From positions 1-64,000 of the forward strand of contig NZ_LQPC01000018.1 of assembly GCF_002101705.1 (NCBI RefSeq): a stretch of DNA of 64,000 bases, written 5' to 3'. Below, piece after piece: positions 16,022 through 24,610 of the stretch. How positions within the stretch are numbered: the first letter of the stretch is position 1; every line of letters starts with the position of its first letter. The stretch is from Mycolicibacterium iranicum (GTDB lineage Bacteria > Actinomycetota > Actinomycetes > Mycobacteriales > Mycobacteriaceae). The translations under genes and the position numbers were made by a program. Under the pieces are notes generated by a model, which saw only the letters and a program-made list of their open reading frames with translations, searched no databases and was not told the DNA's origin.

Positions 16022-16930
16022 ATGAAGCTGCGTCGCGTGATCATCGACGATCGACTGGAGTTACAAGCCCTGACCGCAGACGGCTCCTGGGGGCCTGCAC
16101 CCGATCCATCGGTGTTGGGTGGCCCGGTGTTCGCGTCCGAGTGGGAACTGGCCAACGCCCAACGCCACCACGACTTGTCGGGCTCTGTGCTGCCGTTTCA
16201 ACCCGCGTCGTTCCGCGACTTCATGCTCTACGAGAAGCACGCGATAGATGCCGCGCGGGGACTGGTGTCGCGATTCATGCCTGCCGCGGGGCCGGTCGCA
16301 TCGGCTTTCGAGAAGCTGTCGCACAAGCCGTTCCCGCCGTTCAAGCCGAAACCGCTGTTCTACCGCCAGCCGATCTACTACATGTCCAACCATCTGACGT
16401 TTGTGCCCAGCGGCGCACCGGTTGCGTTTCCGCAGTATTCCGAAGCGCTGGATTACGAGCTGGAGATCGGCTTTGTGCTCAAGTCGCCGCTGTTCAACGC
16501 CACACCACAAGAAGCGCTCGAGGCGATCGGCGCGTTCGTGGTCGTCAACGACCTGAGTGCCCGAGATGTCCAGCGCGCCGAGATGGTCACCGGGTTGGGG
16601 CCGCAGAAGGCCAAGCACTTCACCTCGTCGATGTCGGCTGTCGCGGTCACCGCAGATGAGATCCTGCCGAGGATCGACAAGTTGACCGGTTCGGTGGTGA
16701 TCAACGGCCGCACGGTCAGCGCGGTGACCAGCGCTGGGCCGCAATGGGGAGTCGGCGACATGCTCGCCCACGCATCGCGTGACGAAAGGCTTTGTCCGGG
16801 CGAGCTTTTCGCCACGGGGACGTTGCCCGGCGGTAGCGGAATGGAGACCGGGAACTGGCTTCGCCCCGGCGATGAGCTGACGCTGACGATCGACGGCATC
16901 GGCGAGATCACCCACACCATCACGCAGTAA
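16022..16930 (+). CDS. Fumarylacetoacetate hydrolase-family protein
   Basis: A 302-residue FAH-superfamily enzyme. The metal site residues appear in ALDYELEIGFVL (Glu and Glu) and in FVVVNDLSARDVQ (Asp), and the C-terminal half contains HFTSSMSAVAV, WGVGDMLAHAS and GTLPGGSGMETG. Members hydrolyse or decarboxylate acylpyruvates and 2-hydroxymuconate-type acids. The longer N-terminal region (about 110 residues before the FAH fold) is typical of the subgroup related to fumarylacetoacetase-like ureidoglycolate lyase annotation. It is followed directly by a strong hairpin. No pathway neighbours indicate the substrate. Confidence 0.87.
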   Translation: MKLRRVIIDDRLELQALTADGSWGPAPDPSVLGGPVFASEWELANAQRHHDLSGSVLPFQPASFRDFMLYEKHAIDAARGLVSRFMPAAGPVASAFEKLSHKPFPPFKPKPLFYRQPIYYMSNHLTFVPSGAPVAFPQYSEALDYELEIGFVLKSPLFNATPQEALEAIGAFVVVNDLSARDVQRAEMVTGLGPQKAKHFTSSMSAVAVTADEILPRIDKLTGSVVINGRTVSAVTSAGPQWGVGDMLAHASRDERLCPGELFATGTLPGGSGMETGNWLRPGDELTLTIDGIGEITHTITQ

Positions 16931-16960
16931 AGCCGCTGCGGGTGTCGACCCGCAGCGGCT
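16931..16960. terminator. Bidirectional hairpin terminator between FAH and YceI genes
   Basis: A perfect 13-bp stem, AGCCGCTGCGGGT paired with ACCCGCAGCGGCT around GTCG, begins right after the FAH stop codon and ends 11 bp before the convergent YceI stop. No T-tract is present, as is usual in mycobacteria. Its location between converging genes supports a two-way terminator. Confidence 0.75.
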
Positions 16961-16971
16961 CGACCGCGTCG

Positions 16972-17517
16972 TCAGGCCTGCTTGAGGGCCTCGATCTCGA
17001 GGGTGATCGTGACCTTGTCGCCGACGACCGCGCCGCCGGTTTCCAGTGGCGCGTCGAAGCTGATGCCGAAGTCCTTGCGGTTCAACACCACCGAGGCCTC
17101 GAAGCCGGCGACCTCGCCGTGTCCCATGCCAGGGTTGACGCCGTTGAACTCCAGCGTCAGAGAGATCGGGCGCGTTACGCCCTTCAGGGTGAAGTCACCG
17201 TCGAGGACGTAGTTGTCACCGTCGGGTCGGACCGCGGTCGACACGAACGTCGCCGTCGGAAAGTTTTCGACGTCGAAGAAGTCTGCCGCCTTCAGATGGG
17301 CGTCGCGCTGCTCGTTGCGGGTGTTCACCGAGCCGACTGCGATTTCGGCGCTCACCGACGGGGTTCCGTCCTCGGCGACGGTGATCGCGCCGCTGAAGTC
17401 GTCGAAGCCGCCGCGGACCTTGCTCACGACGAGGTGGCGTGCCGAAAAGGTGATGGACGAATGCACCGGGTCGATCGCCCAGGTTCCGGCGGGCAGCTGC
17501 GTGGTGGCGGTGGTCAT
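16972..17517 (-). CDS. YceI-family lipid-binding protein
   Basis: A 181-residue YceI protein: AGTWAIDPVHSSITFSARH at the N-terminus, then NTRNEQRDAHLKAADFFD and LTLKGVTRPISL-type strands of the lipocalin-like barrel, ending GDKVTITLEIEA. Family members bind polyisoprenoid or amide lipids; this one has no signal peptide, so it is probably cytoplasmic. ATG at 17517 is preceded by GAGG and GAAAAGAG. It diverges from a GH16-like gene, with a 14-bp perfect palindrome between them. Confidence 0.9.
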   Translation of the reverse strand: MTTATTQLPAGTWAIDPVHSSITFSARHLVVSKVRGGFDDFSGAITVAEDGTPSVSAEIAVGSVNTRNEQRDAHLKAADFFDVENFPTATFVSTAVRPDGDNYVLDGDFTLKGVTRPISLTLEFNGVNPGMGHGEVAGFEASVVLNRKDFGISFDAPLETGGAVVGDKVTITLEIEALKQA

Positions 17518-17573
17518 GGACGTCTCTTTTCCTCGATGGTGGCCGGTAGGTCCGGCGGTTACGCCAAAATAAA

Positions 17574-17587
17574 CGGACTGCAGTCCG
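17574..17587. promoter_or_regulatory. 14-bp perfect palindrome upstream of YceI
   Basis: CGGACTGCAGTCCG is a perfect palindrome flanked on the left by AAAATAAA. It lies 57 bp upstream of the YceI start and 27 bp upstream of the GH16-like start. The form resembles operators of TetR-family regulators found ahead of yceI genes, but no TetR gene is adjacent here. Confidence 0.55.
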
Positions 17588-17613
17588 AATCCATTCCCGG
17601 CTACTGTCCCGGT

Positions 17614-18366
17614 ATGGCCTCCGGGAGCTTCGACGAGCGTTTCGCTGAGATCGACCCCAGCATCTGGACCACCTCCTACCTGCCGGCATGGAGTTCGCGC
17701 GACGCCGCGGCGGCGACATTCGACGTAGGTCCCGACGGCCTGGACCTCTCGATTCCGCTCTCGCAGGGCCTGTGGTGTCCGGATCTGCACGACGGGCCGC
17801 TGCGTGTCTCGGCGATTCAGAGCGCGAATCGATCCGGCCCGCTGGGGTCGACCGACGCGCCGCAGCCGTTCCGGGACGGGCTCGTCGTCCGCGAGGAGCA
17901 GCCCACCGTCCTGGGCTTCGTCCCGCATTTCGGCACCATCTCCGTGACGTGCACGGCGCAACTCAGCTCGCGGTCGATGTTCTCGGCCTGGATGGTCGGG
18001 TTGGAGGATGAGCCAGACCGGTGCGGCGAGATCTGCGTCATGGAGGTGTTCGGCGACACGGTGTCGGACGGCAGGGCCGCCGTAGGGCAAGGGATTCACC
18101 GGTTCAGGGATCCCGCTCTGCGCGAAGACTTCTCGGCGCAGCGGCGTGACCTCGACCTCGTGCAGCCGCACACCTACTCCGTGGACTGGCGGCCGGGTTC
18201 GGTCGAGTTCTCCATCGACGGCATGATCACCTGCACGTCCGACCAGGCGCCCGACTACCCGATGTTCATTTTCCTCGGGGTGTTCGACTTCCCCGACCGG
18301 CCGGGACCCGCCGAGCATGTGCCGCACTTCCGCGTCAGCAGGCTCTCGTATGAGCCGCTGACGTAA
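17614..18366 (+). CDS. GH16-like concanavalin A-fold protein with altered catalytic motif
   Basis: A 250-residue protein with a laminarinase/GH16-type beta-sandwich pattern: FDERFAEIDPSIW at the start, a strand with SSRSMFSAWMVG, and a late HTYSVDWRPGSVEFSIDG typical of GH16 proteins. The GH16 catalytic box E-[ILV]-D-x-x-E appears as E139-I-C-V-M-E144, so the central Asp is Cys. The two Glu residues are kept. No signal peptide is apparent, which is unusual for a polysaccharide hydrolase. It may bind rather than cleave a carbohydrate, or have weak activity. The start is near a palindrome and lacks a strong ribosome site. Confidence 0.7.
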   Translation: MASGSFDERFAEIDPSIWTTSYLPAWSSRDAAAATFDVGPDGLDLSIPLSQGLWCPDLHDGPLRVSAIQSANRSGPLGSTDAPQPFRDGLVVREEQPTVLGFVPHFGTISVTCTAQLSSRSMFSAWMVGLEDEPDRCGEICVMEVFGDTVSDGRAAVGQGIHRFRDPALREDFSAQRRDLDLVQPHTYSVDWRPGSVEFSIDGMITCTSDQAPDYPMFIFLGVFDFPDRPGPAEHVPHFRVSRLSYEPLT

Positions 18367-18379
18367 TGGTGGCGGGCGG

Positions 18380-18448
18380 CGAGCGCGCACGAAATGCCGG
18401 CGCGGCGCGGCGCGGCGCGGCGCGTCGCGGAGCAGACGCGCGCGCTCG
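18380..18448. repeat. GC-rich dispersed inverted repeat, copy A
   Basis: CGAGCGCGC (18380-18388) pairs with GCGCGCTCG (18440-18448). The loop carries AAATGCCGG and four tandem CGCGG units (18401-18420), followed by AGCAGACGCG. The same arms and the CAGACgCGCGCGCTCGCG edge recur in the copies at 34.0, 34.7 and 58.5 kb. It lies just downstream of the GH16-like gene, so it may also act as a terminator. Together with the next feature it accounts for the 322-bp gene-free stretch 18367-18688. Confidence 0.75.
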
Positions 18449-18522
18449 CGGTGCAACGCGCGCTTATCGGCAGGCGGCGTGGGTACTAGGCGAGAGGTAA
18501 GTGAGACGTTTAGTATCTGTAA

Positions 18523-18553
18523 CCACGCGCAACCCTTAACCGGGTTTGCGTGG
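18523..18553. promoter_or_regulatory. Imperfect inverted repeat upstream of fdxC
   Basis: CCACGCGCAACCC (18523-18535) faces GGGTTTGCGTGG (18542-18553) across TTAACC. The arms pair over most of their length. It lies 136 bp upstream of the fdxC start in the long non-coding region, so it could be an operator or a leader-RNA hairpin. Confidence 0.35.
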
Positions 18554-18688
18554 AAGTTAGGGCACACTGAGACACGCGTCCAGCTAACGGCATGGATACT
18601 TGCTGGGATTGGTTGCGTGATCAGCTGAGTCCTGCCTAGTCAGCAGCCCCACTGGACAGGTAGTTCGAGAGAACTTGAGGAGTAGTTC

Positions 18689-19012
18689 GTGACGTACGTC
18701 ATTGCCGAGCCCTGCGTCGACGTCAAAGACAAGGCGTGCATCGAGGAGTGCCCCGTCGACTGCATCTACGAGGGCGCTCGCATGTTGTACATCCACCCGG
18801 ACGAGTGCGTCGACTGCGGGGCCTGCGAGCCCGTGTGCCCGGTCGAGGCCATTTACTACGAGGACGATGTCCCGGACCAGTGGAGCGGATACACCCAGAA
18901 CAACGCGGACTTCTTCGCCGAACTGGGTTCGCCCGGTGGCGCATCGAAGGTCGGCCAGACCGACAACGACCCGCAGTCCGTCAAGGACCTGCCTCCTCAG
19001 GGTGAGGACTGA
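18689..19012 (+). CDS. fdxC: 7Fe ferredoxin FdxC
   Basis: A 107-residue 3Fe-4S/4Fe-4S ferredoxin, the usual length of actinobacterial FdxC. Cluster ligands are visible as C9, then C17-x3-C21-P-x2-C25 and C40-x2-C43-x2-C46-x3-C50-P. The acidic C-terminal tail is typical of the mycobacterial protein. It carries electrons in the cytoplasm, for instance to oxidoreductases or cytochromes P450. GTG at 18689 follows AGGAG with suitable spacing. It directly precedes dapC, the arrangement found in other mycobacteria (Rv1177-Rv1178). Confidence 0.96.
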   Translation: MTYVIAEPCVDVKDKACIEECPVDCIYEGARMLYIHPDECVDCGACEPVCPVEAIYYEDDVPDQWSGYTQNNADFFAELGSPGGASKVGQTDNDPQSVKDLPPQGED

Positions 19013-19023
19013 GCACGTCTGAA

Positions 19024-20139
19024 TTGACCCGCCGCCCGCGCAGGTCGGCGTCACTGCCGTTGTTCCCCTGGGACACCCTCGCCGAGGTGACTGCGGCCGC
19101 TCGTGCCCATGAAGGCGGCATCGTCGATTTGTCGGTCGGCACGCCGGTGGACGACGTGGCTCCGGTCATTCGCGATGCCCTCGCCGCCGCCAGCTCGGCG
19201 CCGGGCTATCCGACGACGCACGGCACTCCGGCGCTGCGCGAAGCGGCCGCGTCGGCCCTTGCGCGGCGGTACGGAATCACCGGTGTCGATCCGGCCGCGG
19301 TGTTGCCGGCGATCGGCACCAAAGAGTTGATTGCGTGGCTGCCCACGCTGCTGGGCCTCGGCGCGGCTGACACGGTCGTCGTTCCGGAGCTGGCCTATCC
19401 GACCTACGAGGTGGGCGCGCTGCTCGCCGGAAGCGCAGTAGTCCGTGCCGATTCGCTGACCCAGCTGGGCCCCTCGGTCCCGGCGTTGGTGTATCTCAAC
19501 TCGCCCAGCAATCCGACCGGCAAGGTGCTCGGCGTCGAGCACCTGCGCAAGGTCGTCGGCTGGGCCCGGGATCGCGGCGTGCTGGTCGCCTCCGACGAGT
19601 GTTATCTGGGGCTGGGCTGGGATGCGACGCCGCTGTCGATCCTGCATCCGGACGTCTGCGACGGCGACCACACCGGTCTGCTGGCACTGCATTCGCTGTC
19701 GAAGACCTCGTCGCTGGCGGGTTACCGTGCGGGATTCGTCGCGGGCGACCCCGACGTCGTGGCCGAGTTGCTGGCGATCCGCAAGCACGCCGGGATGATG
19801 ATGCCGACACCGATCCAGGCCGCGATGGTGGCCGCCCTCGGCGACGACGCGCACGAAGCCGCGCAGCGTGCGCGATACCAGCGTCGCCGCGACCTGCTGC
19901 TGCCGGCACTGCTCGGGGCCGGGTTCACCGTCGATGACTCCGAGGCAGGGCTCTATCTGTGGGCGACGCGAGGTGAGCCGTGCCGCGACACCGTCGCCTG
20001 GCTGGCGCAGCGGGGCATCCTGGTCGCGCCGGGAGAGTTCTACGGGCCGCGCGGTGCGTCGCATGTGCGGGTGGCGTTGACGGCGACGGACGAGAGGATC
20101 ACCGCTGCGGTGCAGCGATTGGCGGATTCGGCGCGCTGA
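19024..20139 (+). CDS. dapC: N-succinyldiaminopimelate aminotransferase DapC
   Basis: A 371-residue class I/II PLP aminotransferase. The cofactor lysine is in LHSLSKTSSLAGYR, with NSPSNPTGK and ASDECYLGLGW as the usual substrate and cofactor contacts. Location next to fdxC matches the mycobacterial DapC gene, which acts in the succinylase branch of lysine and meso-diaminopimelate synthesis. The TTG at 19024 is the best available start because the frame has no ATG/GTG nearer; GAGG in the end of fdxC is about 15 nt away, so translation may be coupled to fdxC. The stop codon lies inside a hairpin repeat. A related methionine or kynurenine aminotransferase is less likely. Confidence 0.87.
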   Translation: MTRRPRRSASLPLFPWDTLAEVTAAARAHEGGIVDLSVGTPVDDVAPVIRDALAAASSAPGYPTTHGTPALREAAASALARRYGITGVDPAAVLPAIGTKELIAWLPTLLGLGAADTVVVPELAYPTYEVGALLAGSAVVRADSLTQLGPSVPALVYLNSPSNPTGKVLGVEHLRKVVGWARDRGVLVASDECYLGLGWDATPLSILHPDVCDGDHTGLLALHSLSKTSSLAGYRAGFVAGDPDVVAELLAIRKHAGMMMPTPIQAAMVAALGDDAHEAAQRARYQRRRDLLLPALLGAGFTVDDSEAGLYLWATRGEPCRDTVAWLAQRGILVAPGEFYGPRGASHVRVALTATDERITAAVQRLADSAR

Positions 20140-20166
20140 GCGACGCTGAGCGTCGTCGAGCGCGCC
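20130..20166. terminator. Hairpin repeat at the dapC stop (ACGCTGAGCGT family)
   Basis: An 18-nt left arm beginning GGCGCGCTGAGCGACGCT pairs at 15 of 18 positions with AGCGTCGTCGAGCGCGCC, with a one-base centre. The dapC TGA (20137-20139) is inside the left arm. The convergent LysR gene stops 15 bp further on, so the hairpin can terminate both. A close copy follows fadD6 at 47885-47933. Confidence 0.65.
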
Positions 20167-20180
20167 CGATTCGAGAGAAC

Positions 20181-21104
20181 TCAAGGCACCGTCAGGTGTT
20201 TCGGTACGACGGCGGCGAGTGCTTCCCGGCATGCCCTGATCGCCGGTGTCTGGCTCAGTGCGGCCCTGGTTGCGGTGAACACCGAGCGGCGTCGTGAGTC
20301 GACGTCGATCACGCGCACTGCCGGTCGGCGGCGCACCCGCATGAGGTCGGGCAGGATGGCGACCGCGTTACCGCTTTCGATGAGTGCGATCTGCGCCTCC
20401 AGGTCGTCGGTCACGAATCGCACGTCGGGTTCGAATCCGGCTCGCCGACAAAGCTGTTCGGCCCAGTGCCGCGATGCGGTGCCGACCGGCTCCATGGTCC
20501 ACGGCAGGTCGGCGGTCTGCTCGACCGAGGCGATGTGGTCCCACGGCTCGCCACTCGGCGGAACCGCAAGGCGCAGGAGGTCTGTGGTGAGGGGTTCGCG
20601 GTCCAGGTCGGGGAACACCCGTGCGGCGTGCCCGGGATACTCTTCGGCGATCACGAGGTCGAACTCGCGCATCCAAGTCTCGTAGAGCGCCTGCTCTGGC
20701 TCGCGCTGGGACATCGTGACGCGCAGACGCGGGTGGCGCGCAGCCAGTTCGGTCAGCATCTGGGGCATGAAGGCCGAGGCGGCGGACTGGAATACGGCGA
20801 GGCGGAGGGTGCCCGCCGCCTCGGAGCGCTGCGCGGCGACTTCCGACGCGGCCAACTCGAGCCGTTCCAGGATCGCGGCGGTGTGCTCGACGAGGACCTC
20901 GGCCGCCGGGGTGAGCCGGACGCGGCGGCCGGCCTTTTCCAGCAGCGGGACGCCGACGTCGTGTTCGAGCTGGGTCAACCCCTGCGACACCGACGACGGG
21001 CTCTGGTGAAGCGCCTCGGCGACCTCGGCCAACGTGCCTCGCAGGCTCAGCTCGTGCAGCAGACGGAGGCGACGGATGTCGAGAAGGTCCGGTCGCCGAT
21101 TCAT
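20181..21104 (-). CDS. LysR-family regulator, probable regulator of putA
   Basis: A 307-residue LysR regulator. The N-terminal helix-turn-helix contains LLHELSLRGTLAEVAEALHQSPSSVSQGLTQLE (within residues 15-47) and the rest forms the two-lobed effector domain, with GTLRLAVFQSAASAFMPQ at its start. It is divergent from putA with 72 bp between the start codons, the normal arrangement for a LysR activator and its target. Proline or P5C is therefore the likely inducer (inference). Confidence 0.87.
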   Translation of the reverse strand: MNRRPDLLDIRRLRLLHELSLRGTLAEVAEALHQSPSSVSQGLTQLEHDVGVPLLEKAGRRVRLTPAAEVLVEHTAAILERLELAASEVAAQRSEAAGTLRLAVFQSAASAFMPQMLTELAARHPRLRVTMSQREPEQALYETWMREFDLVIAEEYPGHAARVFPDLDREPLTTDLLRLAVPPSGEPWDHIASVEQTADLPWTMEPVGTASRHWAEQLCRRAGFEPDVRFVTDDLEAQIALIESGNAVAILPDLMRVRRRPAVRVIDVDSRRRSVFTATRAALSQTPAIRACREALAAVVPKHLTVP

Positions 21105-21176
21105 CGAATTTGCTTACTGATTACCGTCAGAATTCATCGCTTTATTCTAAGGTTCGCCTGGGCTGATCATGAGTAA

Positions 21177-24100
21177 ATGACGCTTATGGGTACTGACGAT
21201 CAGGTACTGACGGAGGTCGAAACCCTGGTCAGGCGGTGGCTCGACGATGCAGCCGGACAGCCTGTCGCCCCTGCTGCCCGTCGGCTGGCCGACGTACTCC
21301 GCGACCCTGCGGGACTCGGCTTCACCGTAGGGTTCGTCGACCGGGTGATCCGGCCCGACGACAACCGCGTGGCGGCGGCCAATCTGCGCGATCTCGCGCG
21401 CCACACCCCCGGCTTCCTGCCGTGGCACCTGCGCCTGTTGATCAGGCTCGGCGCGGCGCTGTCGCTCGTCGCCCCGGGAGTCGTCATCCCGATCGCCGCG
21501 CGGGCGCTGCGCGAGATGGTCGGTCACCTGTTGGTCGACGCGACCGATGCACGTCTCGGCAAGTCCATCGCACGCATCCGGGAACGCGGCGTCGCGCTGA
21601 ACATCAATCTGCTGGGCGAAGCCGTGCTGGGCCGGCGCGAAGCTGCCCGCCGTCTGAAGGGGACCGAGCGGTTGTTGGCTCGCCCTGACGTCGACTATGT
21701 GTCGATCAAGGTCTCAGCGACCGTGCCGCCCCACTCCCCGTGGGCATTCGAGGAAGCTGTCGGCCACGTCGAGCAGAGCCTGCTGCCGCTGTTCACCCTG
21801 GCGGCGACGTCACCGACGAAGAAGTTCATCAACCTCGATATGGAGGAGTACCGCGATCTGGAGATGACCGTCGCGGTGTTCACCCGGCTTCTGGACCGGC
21901 CCGAACTACTCGACCTGGAAGCCGGGATCGTGCTGCAGGCCTACCTGCCCGACGCGCTGGGTGCGATGGTCCGCCTTCAGGATTGGGCCCGCGCCCGCAG
22001 GCAGCGCGGCGGGGCGGGCATCAAAGTCCGTCTGGTCAAGGGCGCCAACCTACCGATGGAGCACGTTGAGGCCTCACTGCACGATTGGCCGCTGGCAACG
22101 TGGTCGACGAAACAGGACACCGACATCAACTACAAGCGGGTACTGGACTACGCATTGCAGCCCGACCGCACCGAGAACGTCCGCGTCGGCGTCGCCGGTC
22201 ACAACCTCTTCGACATCGCCTACGCGTGGACGCTTGCGGGGCAGCGCGGCGTTCGCAATCGGGTCGAATTCGAGATGCTGCTCGGAATGGCCGAGGCACA
22301 AGCCGAAGCCGTACGCCGGACTGTGGGTGGACTTCTGCTGTACGTGCCCGTCGTGCATCCGAAGGACTTCGACGTTGCCATCGCCTACCTGGTGCGCAGG
22401 CTCGAAGAGGGTGCAAGCCAGGAGAACTTCATGTCCGCCGTCTTCGAATTGCACAGCGACAGCACGCTGTACGAACGGGAGCGGGATCGGTTCGTGGCCT
22501 CCCTGCAGGCGCTCGATGGCCACGTTCCGCAGCCCAACCGTCGCCAGGACCGGCGTATCGACGACCCGGAAGACGCAGTGCGCAAGCCGTTTTCGAATGT
22601 CTCCGACACCGATCCCGCACTGACCGGCAACAGGGAATGGGGACGCGCGATCACCGACCGCATCGCGGAGTCGACGGCCGGTGTGGCGCTGGTCGACGAG
22701 CACACCGTGACATCTGCCGATGCCCTCGAAACCGTCATCGCGACGGGTGTTTCGGCGAACTGGTCGGCCCGCTCCGGTGCCGACCGAGGCGCCGTCCTGC
22801 GCCGCGCGGCAGCGACCCTTCAGGCAGCCCGTCCGGCGCTGCTCGAGGTGATGGCCGCCGAGACAGGCAAGACCCTGGACCAGGGCGACCCGGAAGTCTC
22901 CGAAGCGATCGACTTCGCCAATTACTATGCGGGCCTTGCCGAACAGCTCGACGACATCGACGGAGCTTCGGCGGTGCCGGTGGGTCTGACCGTCGTCACG
23001 CCGCCGTGGAATTTCCCGGTCGCGATTCCCGCCGGCTCGACCATGGCCGCGCTGGCCGCGGGCAGCGCGGTGATCATCAAGCCCGCGACACAGGCCCGCC
23101 GGTGTGGATCTGTGATGGTGCAGGCGCTGTGGGACGCCGGAATTCCGCGCGATGCATTGCAATTGGTGCACGTTGAGGAGGGCGACCTCGGTGCCCGCCT
23201 GGTCTCCGACCCGCGAGTCGGCAGGCTGATCCTCACCGGCGCGTTCGACACGGCCGCACTGTTCCGCAGCTTCCGACCCGATCTGCCCCTGCTCGCCGAG
23301 ACCAGCGGCAAGAACGCCATCGTGATCACGCCGCACGCCGACATCGACCTCGCCGTGAAAGACCTTGTGTATTCGGCGTTCGGGCATGCGGGCCAGAAGT
23401 GCTCGGCCGCGTCGCTGGGCATCGTCGTCGGCTCAGTTGCGCGGTCGAAGCGATTCCGCGATCAGCTCGTCGATGCGGTCACCTCGCTTAAAGTCGGCTA
23501 TCCGTCGGACCCCACCGTGCAGATGGGCCCGATCATCGAACCTGCAGAGGGCAAGCTGTTGCGCGCACTGACCACCCTGGCGCCGGGGGAGCAGTGGCTC
23601 GTCGAACCGCGACGGCTGGACGACACCGGCCGGCTGTGGTCTCCCGGCGTGAAGACCGGCGTCCGGCACGGATCCGAATTCCACCTCACCGAGTATTTCG
23701 GACCCGTCCTCGGTCTCATCGAAGCCGCCGATCTCGACGAGGCGATCGCGATCCAGAATCAGGTCGACTACGGCCTCACCGCGGGGCTGCACACGCTCGA
23801 TCGCGAGGAGATCGAACGCTGGATCGACCGGGTCGAGGCAGGCAACGCCTACGTGAATCGGTCGACGGTGGGCGCGATCGTGCGGCGCCAGCCGTTCGGC
23901 GGATGGAAGAAGTCCTCGGTCGGCGCGGGCGCCAAGGCCGGCGGACCGAACTATCTGATCGGCTTGTGCGACTGGCGCGCCGCGCCCGCGACCAAGGCGG
24001 GCCGGATCACTACGACCGTCCAGAGATTCGTCGATGGGACAACCCAATTCGGCCTCAGCCGAGCCGACAACGAGTTCCTGGAGAGATCGCTGAGATCGGA

Positions 24101-24593
24101 CGCCCTCTGCTGGGCCGAGGAATTCGGCATCACCCGCGACGTGACGGGGTTGGAGGCGGAAAAGAACGTGCTGCGCTACCGGCCGGTGCCGGTGACGGTT
24201 CGCGCCGAGGACGGCGCGACGGCTCCTTTGCTGCGGGTGGTCGGCGCGGGGCTGCTGGCGGGCTCCGACGTCACGGTGTCGACGCCGGAGCCGCTTGATC
24301 CCGCGGTCGCCGAACTCCTGCGATCGCAGGGCATCGCCTACCGCATCGAGGGTGCAGAAGAGTGGCGGAAAGTGTTGCGGGACAGTGCACCTGGCCGCGT
24401 ACGACTGCTCGGTGGCAGCCGCGAGGAGTTCGCCGAGGCCAGTGGCGGGCGGGCTGACATCGCGCTCTACGCGCACCCCGTCGTCGAGGCCGGCCGCGTC
24501 GAATTGCTCACCTTCCTGCGCGAGCAGGCGGTGGCCGTCACCGCACACCGGTTCGGGTCGCCGACGCCGCTCGTGGAGGGCTTGTTCGGCTGA
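21177..24593 (+). CDS. putA: Bifunctional proline dehydrogenase / P5C dehydrogenase PutA
   Basis: A 1138-residue fusion. The N-terminal flavin-dependent proline dehydrogenase barrel (about 90-430) contains LNINLLGEAVLG, YVSIKVSA, INLDMEEYRDLE and RLVKGANLPMEH. The central P5C dehydrogenase (about 500-960) has TPPWNFPVAIPAG, the general base Glu in LLAETSGKN and the nucleophile Cys742 in GHAGQKCSAAS. About 180 C-terminal residues form an extra domain seen in long PutA proteins. No N-terminal ribbon-helix-helix DNA-binding domain is present, so it is not self-regulating; the divergent LysR protein probably controls it. It converts proline to glutamate at the membrane. In M. tuberculosis these activities are on two proteins (PruB and PruA). 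Confidence 0.95.
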   Translation: MTLMGTDDQVLTEVETLVRRWLDDAAGQPVAPAARRLADVLRDPAGLGFTVGFVDRVIRPDDNRVAAANLRDLARHTPGFLPWHLRLLIRLGAALSLVAPGVVIPIAARALREMVGHLLVDATDARLGKSIARIRERGVALNINLLGEAVLGRREAARRLKGTERLLARPDVDYVSIKVSATVPPHSPWAFEEAVGHVEQSLLPLFTLAATSPTKKFINLDMEEYRDLEMTVAVFTRLLDRPELLDLEAGIVLQAYLPDALGAMVRLQDWARARRQRGGAGIKVRLVKGANLPMEHVEASLHDWPLATWSTKQDTDINYKRVLDYALQPDRTENVRVGVAGHNLFDIAYAWTLAGQRGVRNRVEFEMLLGMAEAQAEAVRRTVGGLLLYVPVVHPKDFDVAIAYLVRRLEEGASQENFMSAVFELHSDSTLYERERDRFVASLQALDGHVPQPNRRQDRRIDDPEDAVRKPFSNVSDTDPALTGNREWGRAITDRIAESTAGVALVDEHTVTSADALETVIATGVSANWSARSGADRGAVLRRAAATLQAARPALLEVMAAETGKTLDQGDPEVSEAIDFANYYAGLAEQLDDIDGASAVPVGLTVVTPPWNFPVAIPAGSTMAALAAGSAVIIKPATQARRCGSVMVQALWDAGIPRDALQLVHVEEGDLGARLVSDPRVGRLILTGAFDTAALFRSFRPDLPLLAETSGKNAIVITPHADIDLAVKDLVYSAFGHAGQKCSAASLGIVVGSVARSKRFRDQLVDAVTSLKVGYPSDPTVQMGPIIEPAEGKLLRALTTLAPGEQWLVEPRRLDDTGRLWSPGVKTGVRHGSEFHLTEYFGPVLGLIEAADLDEAIAIQNQVDYGLTAGLHTLDREEIERWIDRVEAGNAYVNRSTVGAIVRRQPFGGWKKSSVGAGAKAGGPNYLIGLCDWRAAPATKAGRITTTVQRFVDGTTQFGLSRADNEFLERSLRSDALCWAEEFGITRDVTGLEAEKNVLRYRPVPVTVRAEDGATAPLLRVVGAGLLAGSDVTVSTPEPLDPAVAELLRSQGIAYRIEGAEEWRKVLRDSAPGRVRLLGGSREEFAEASGGRADIALYAHPVVEAGRVELLTFLREQAVAVTAHRFGSPTPLVEGLFG

Positions 24594-24610
24594 CGCGTCG
24601 GACTGCAGGG

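Noticed and set aside
18401..18420. Four CGCGG units considered as a CRISPR or microsatellite regulator
   Set aside because: Units are contiguous with no spacers, and they are the loop of a dispersed inverted repeat; no cas genes are present.
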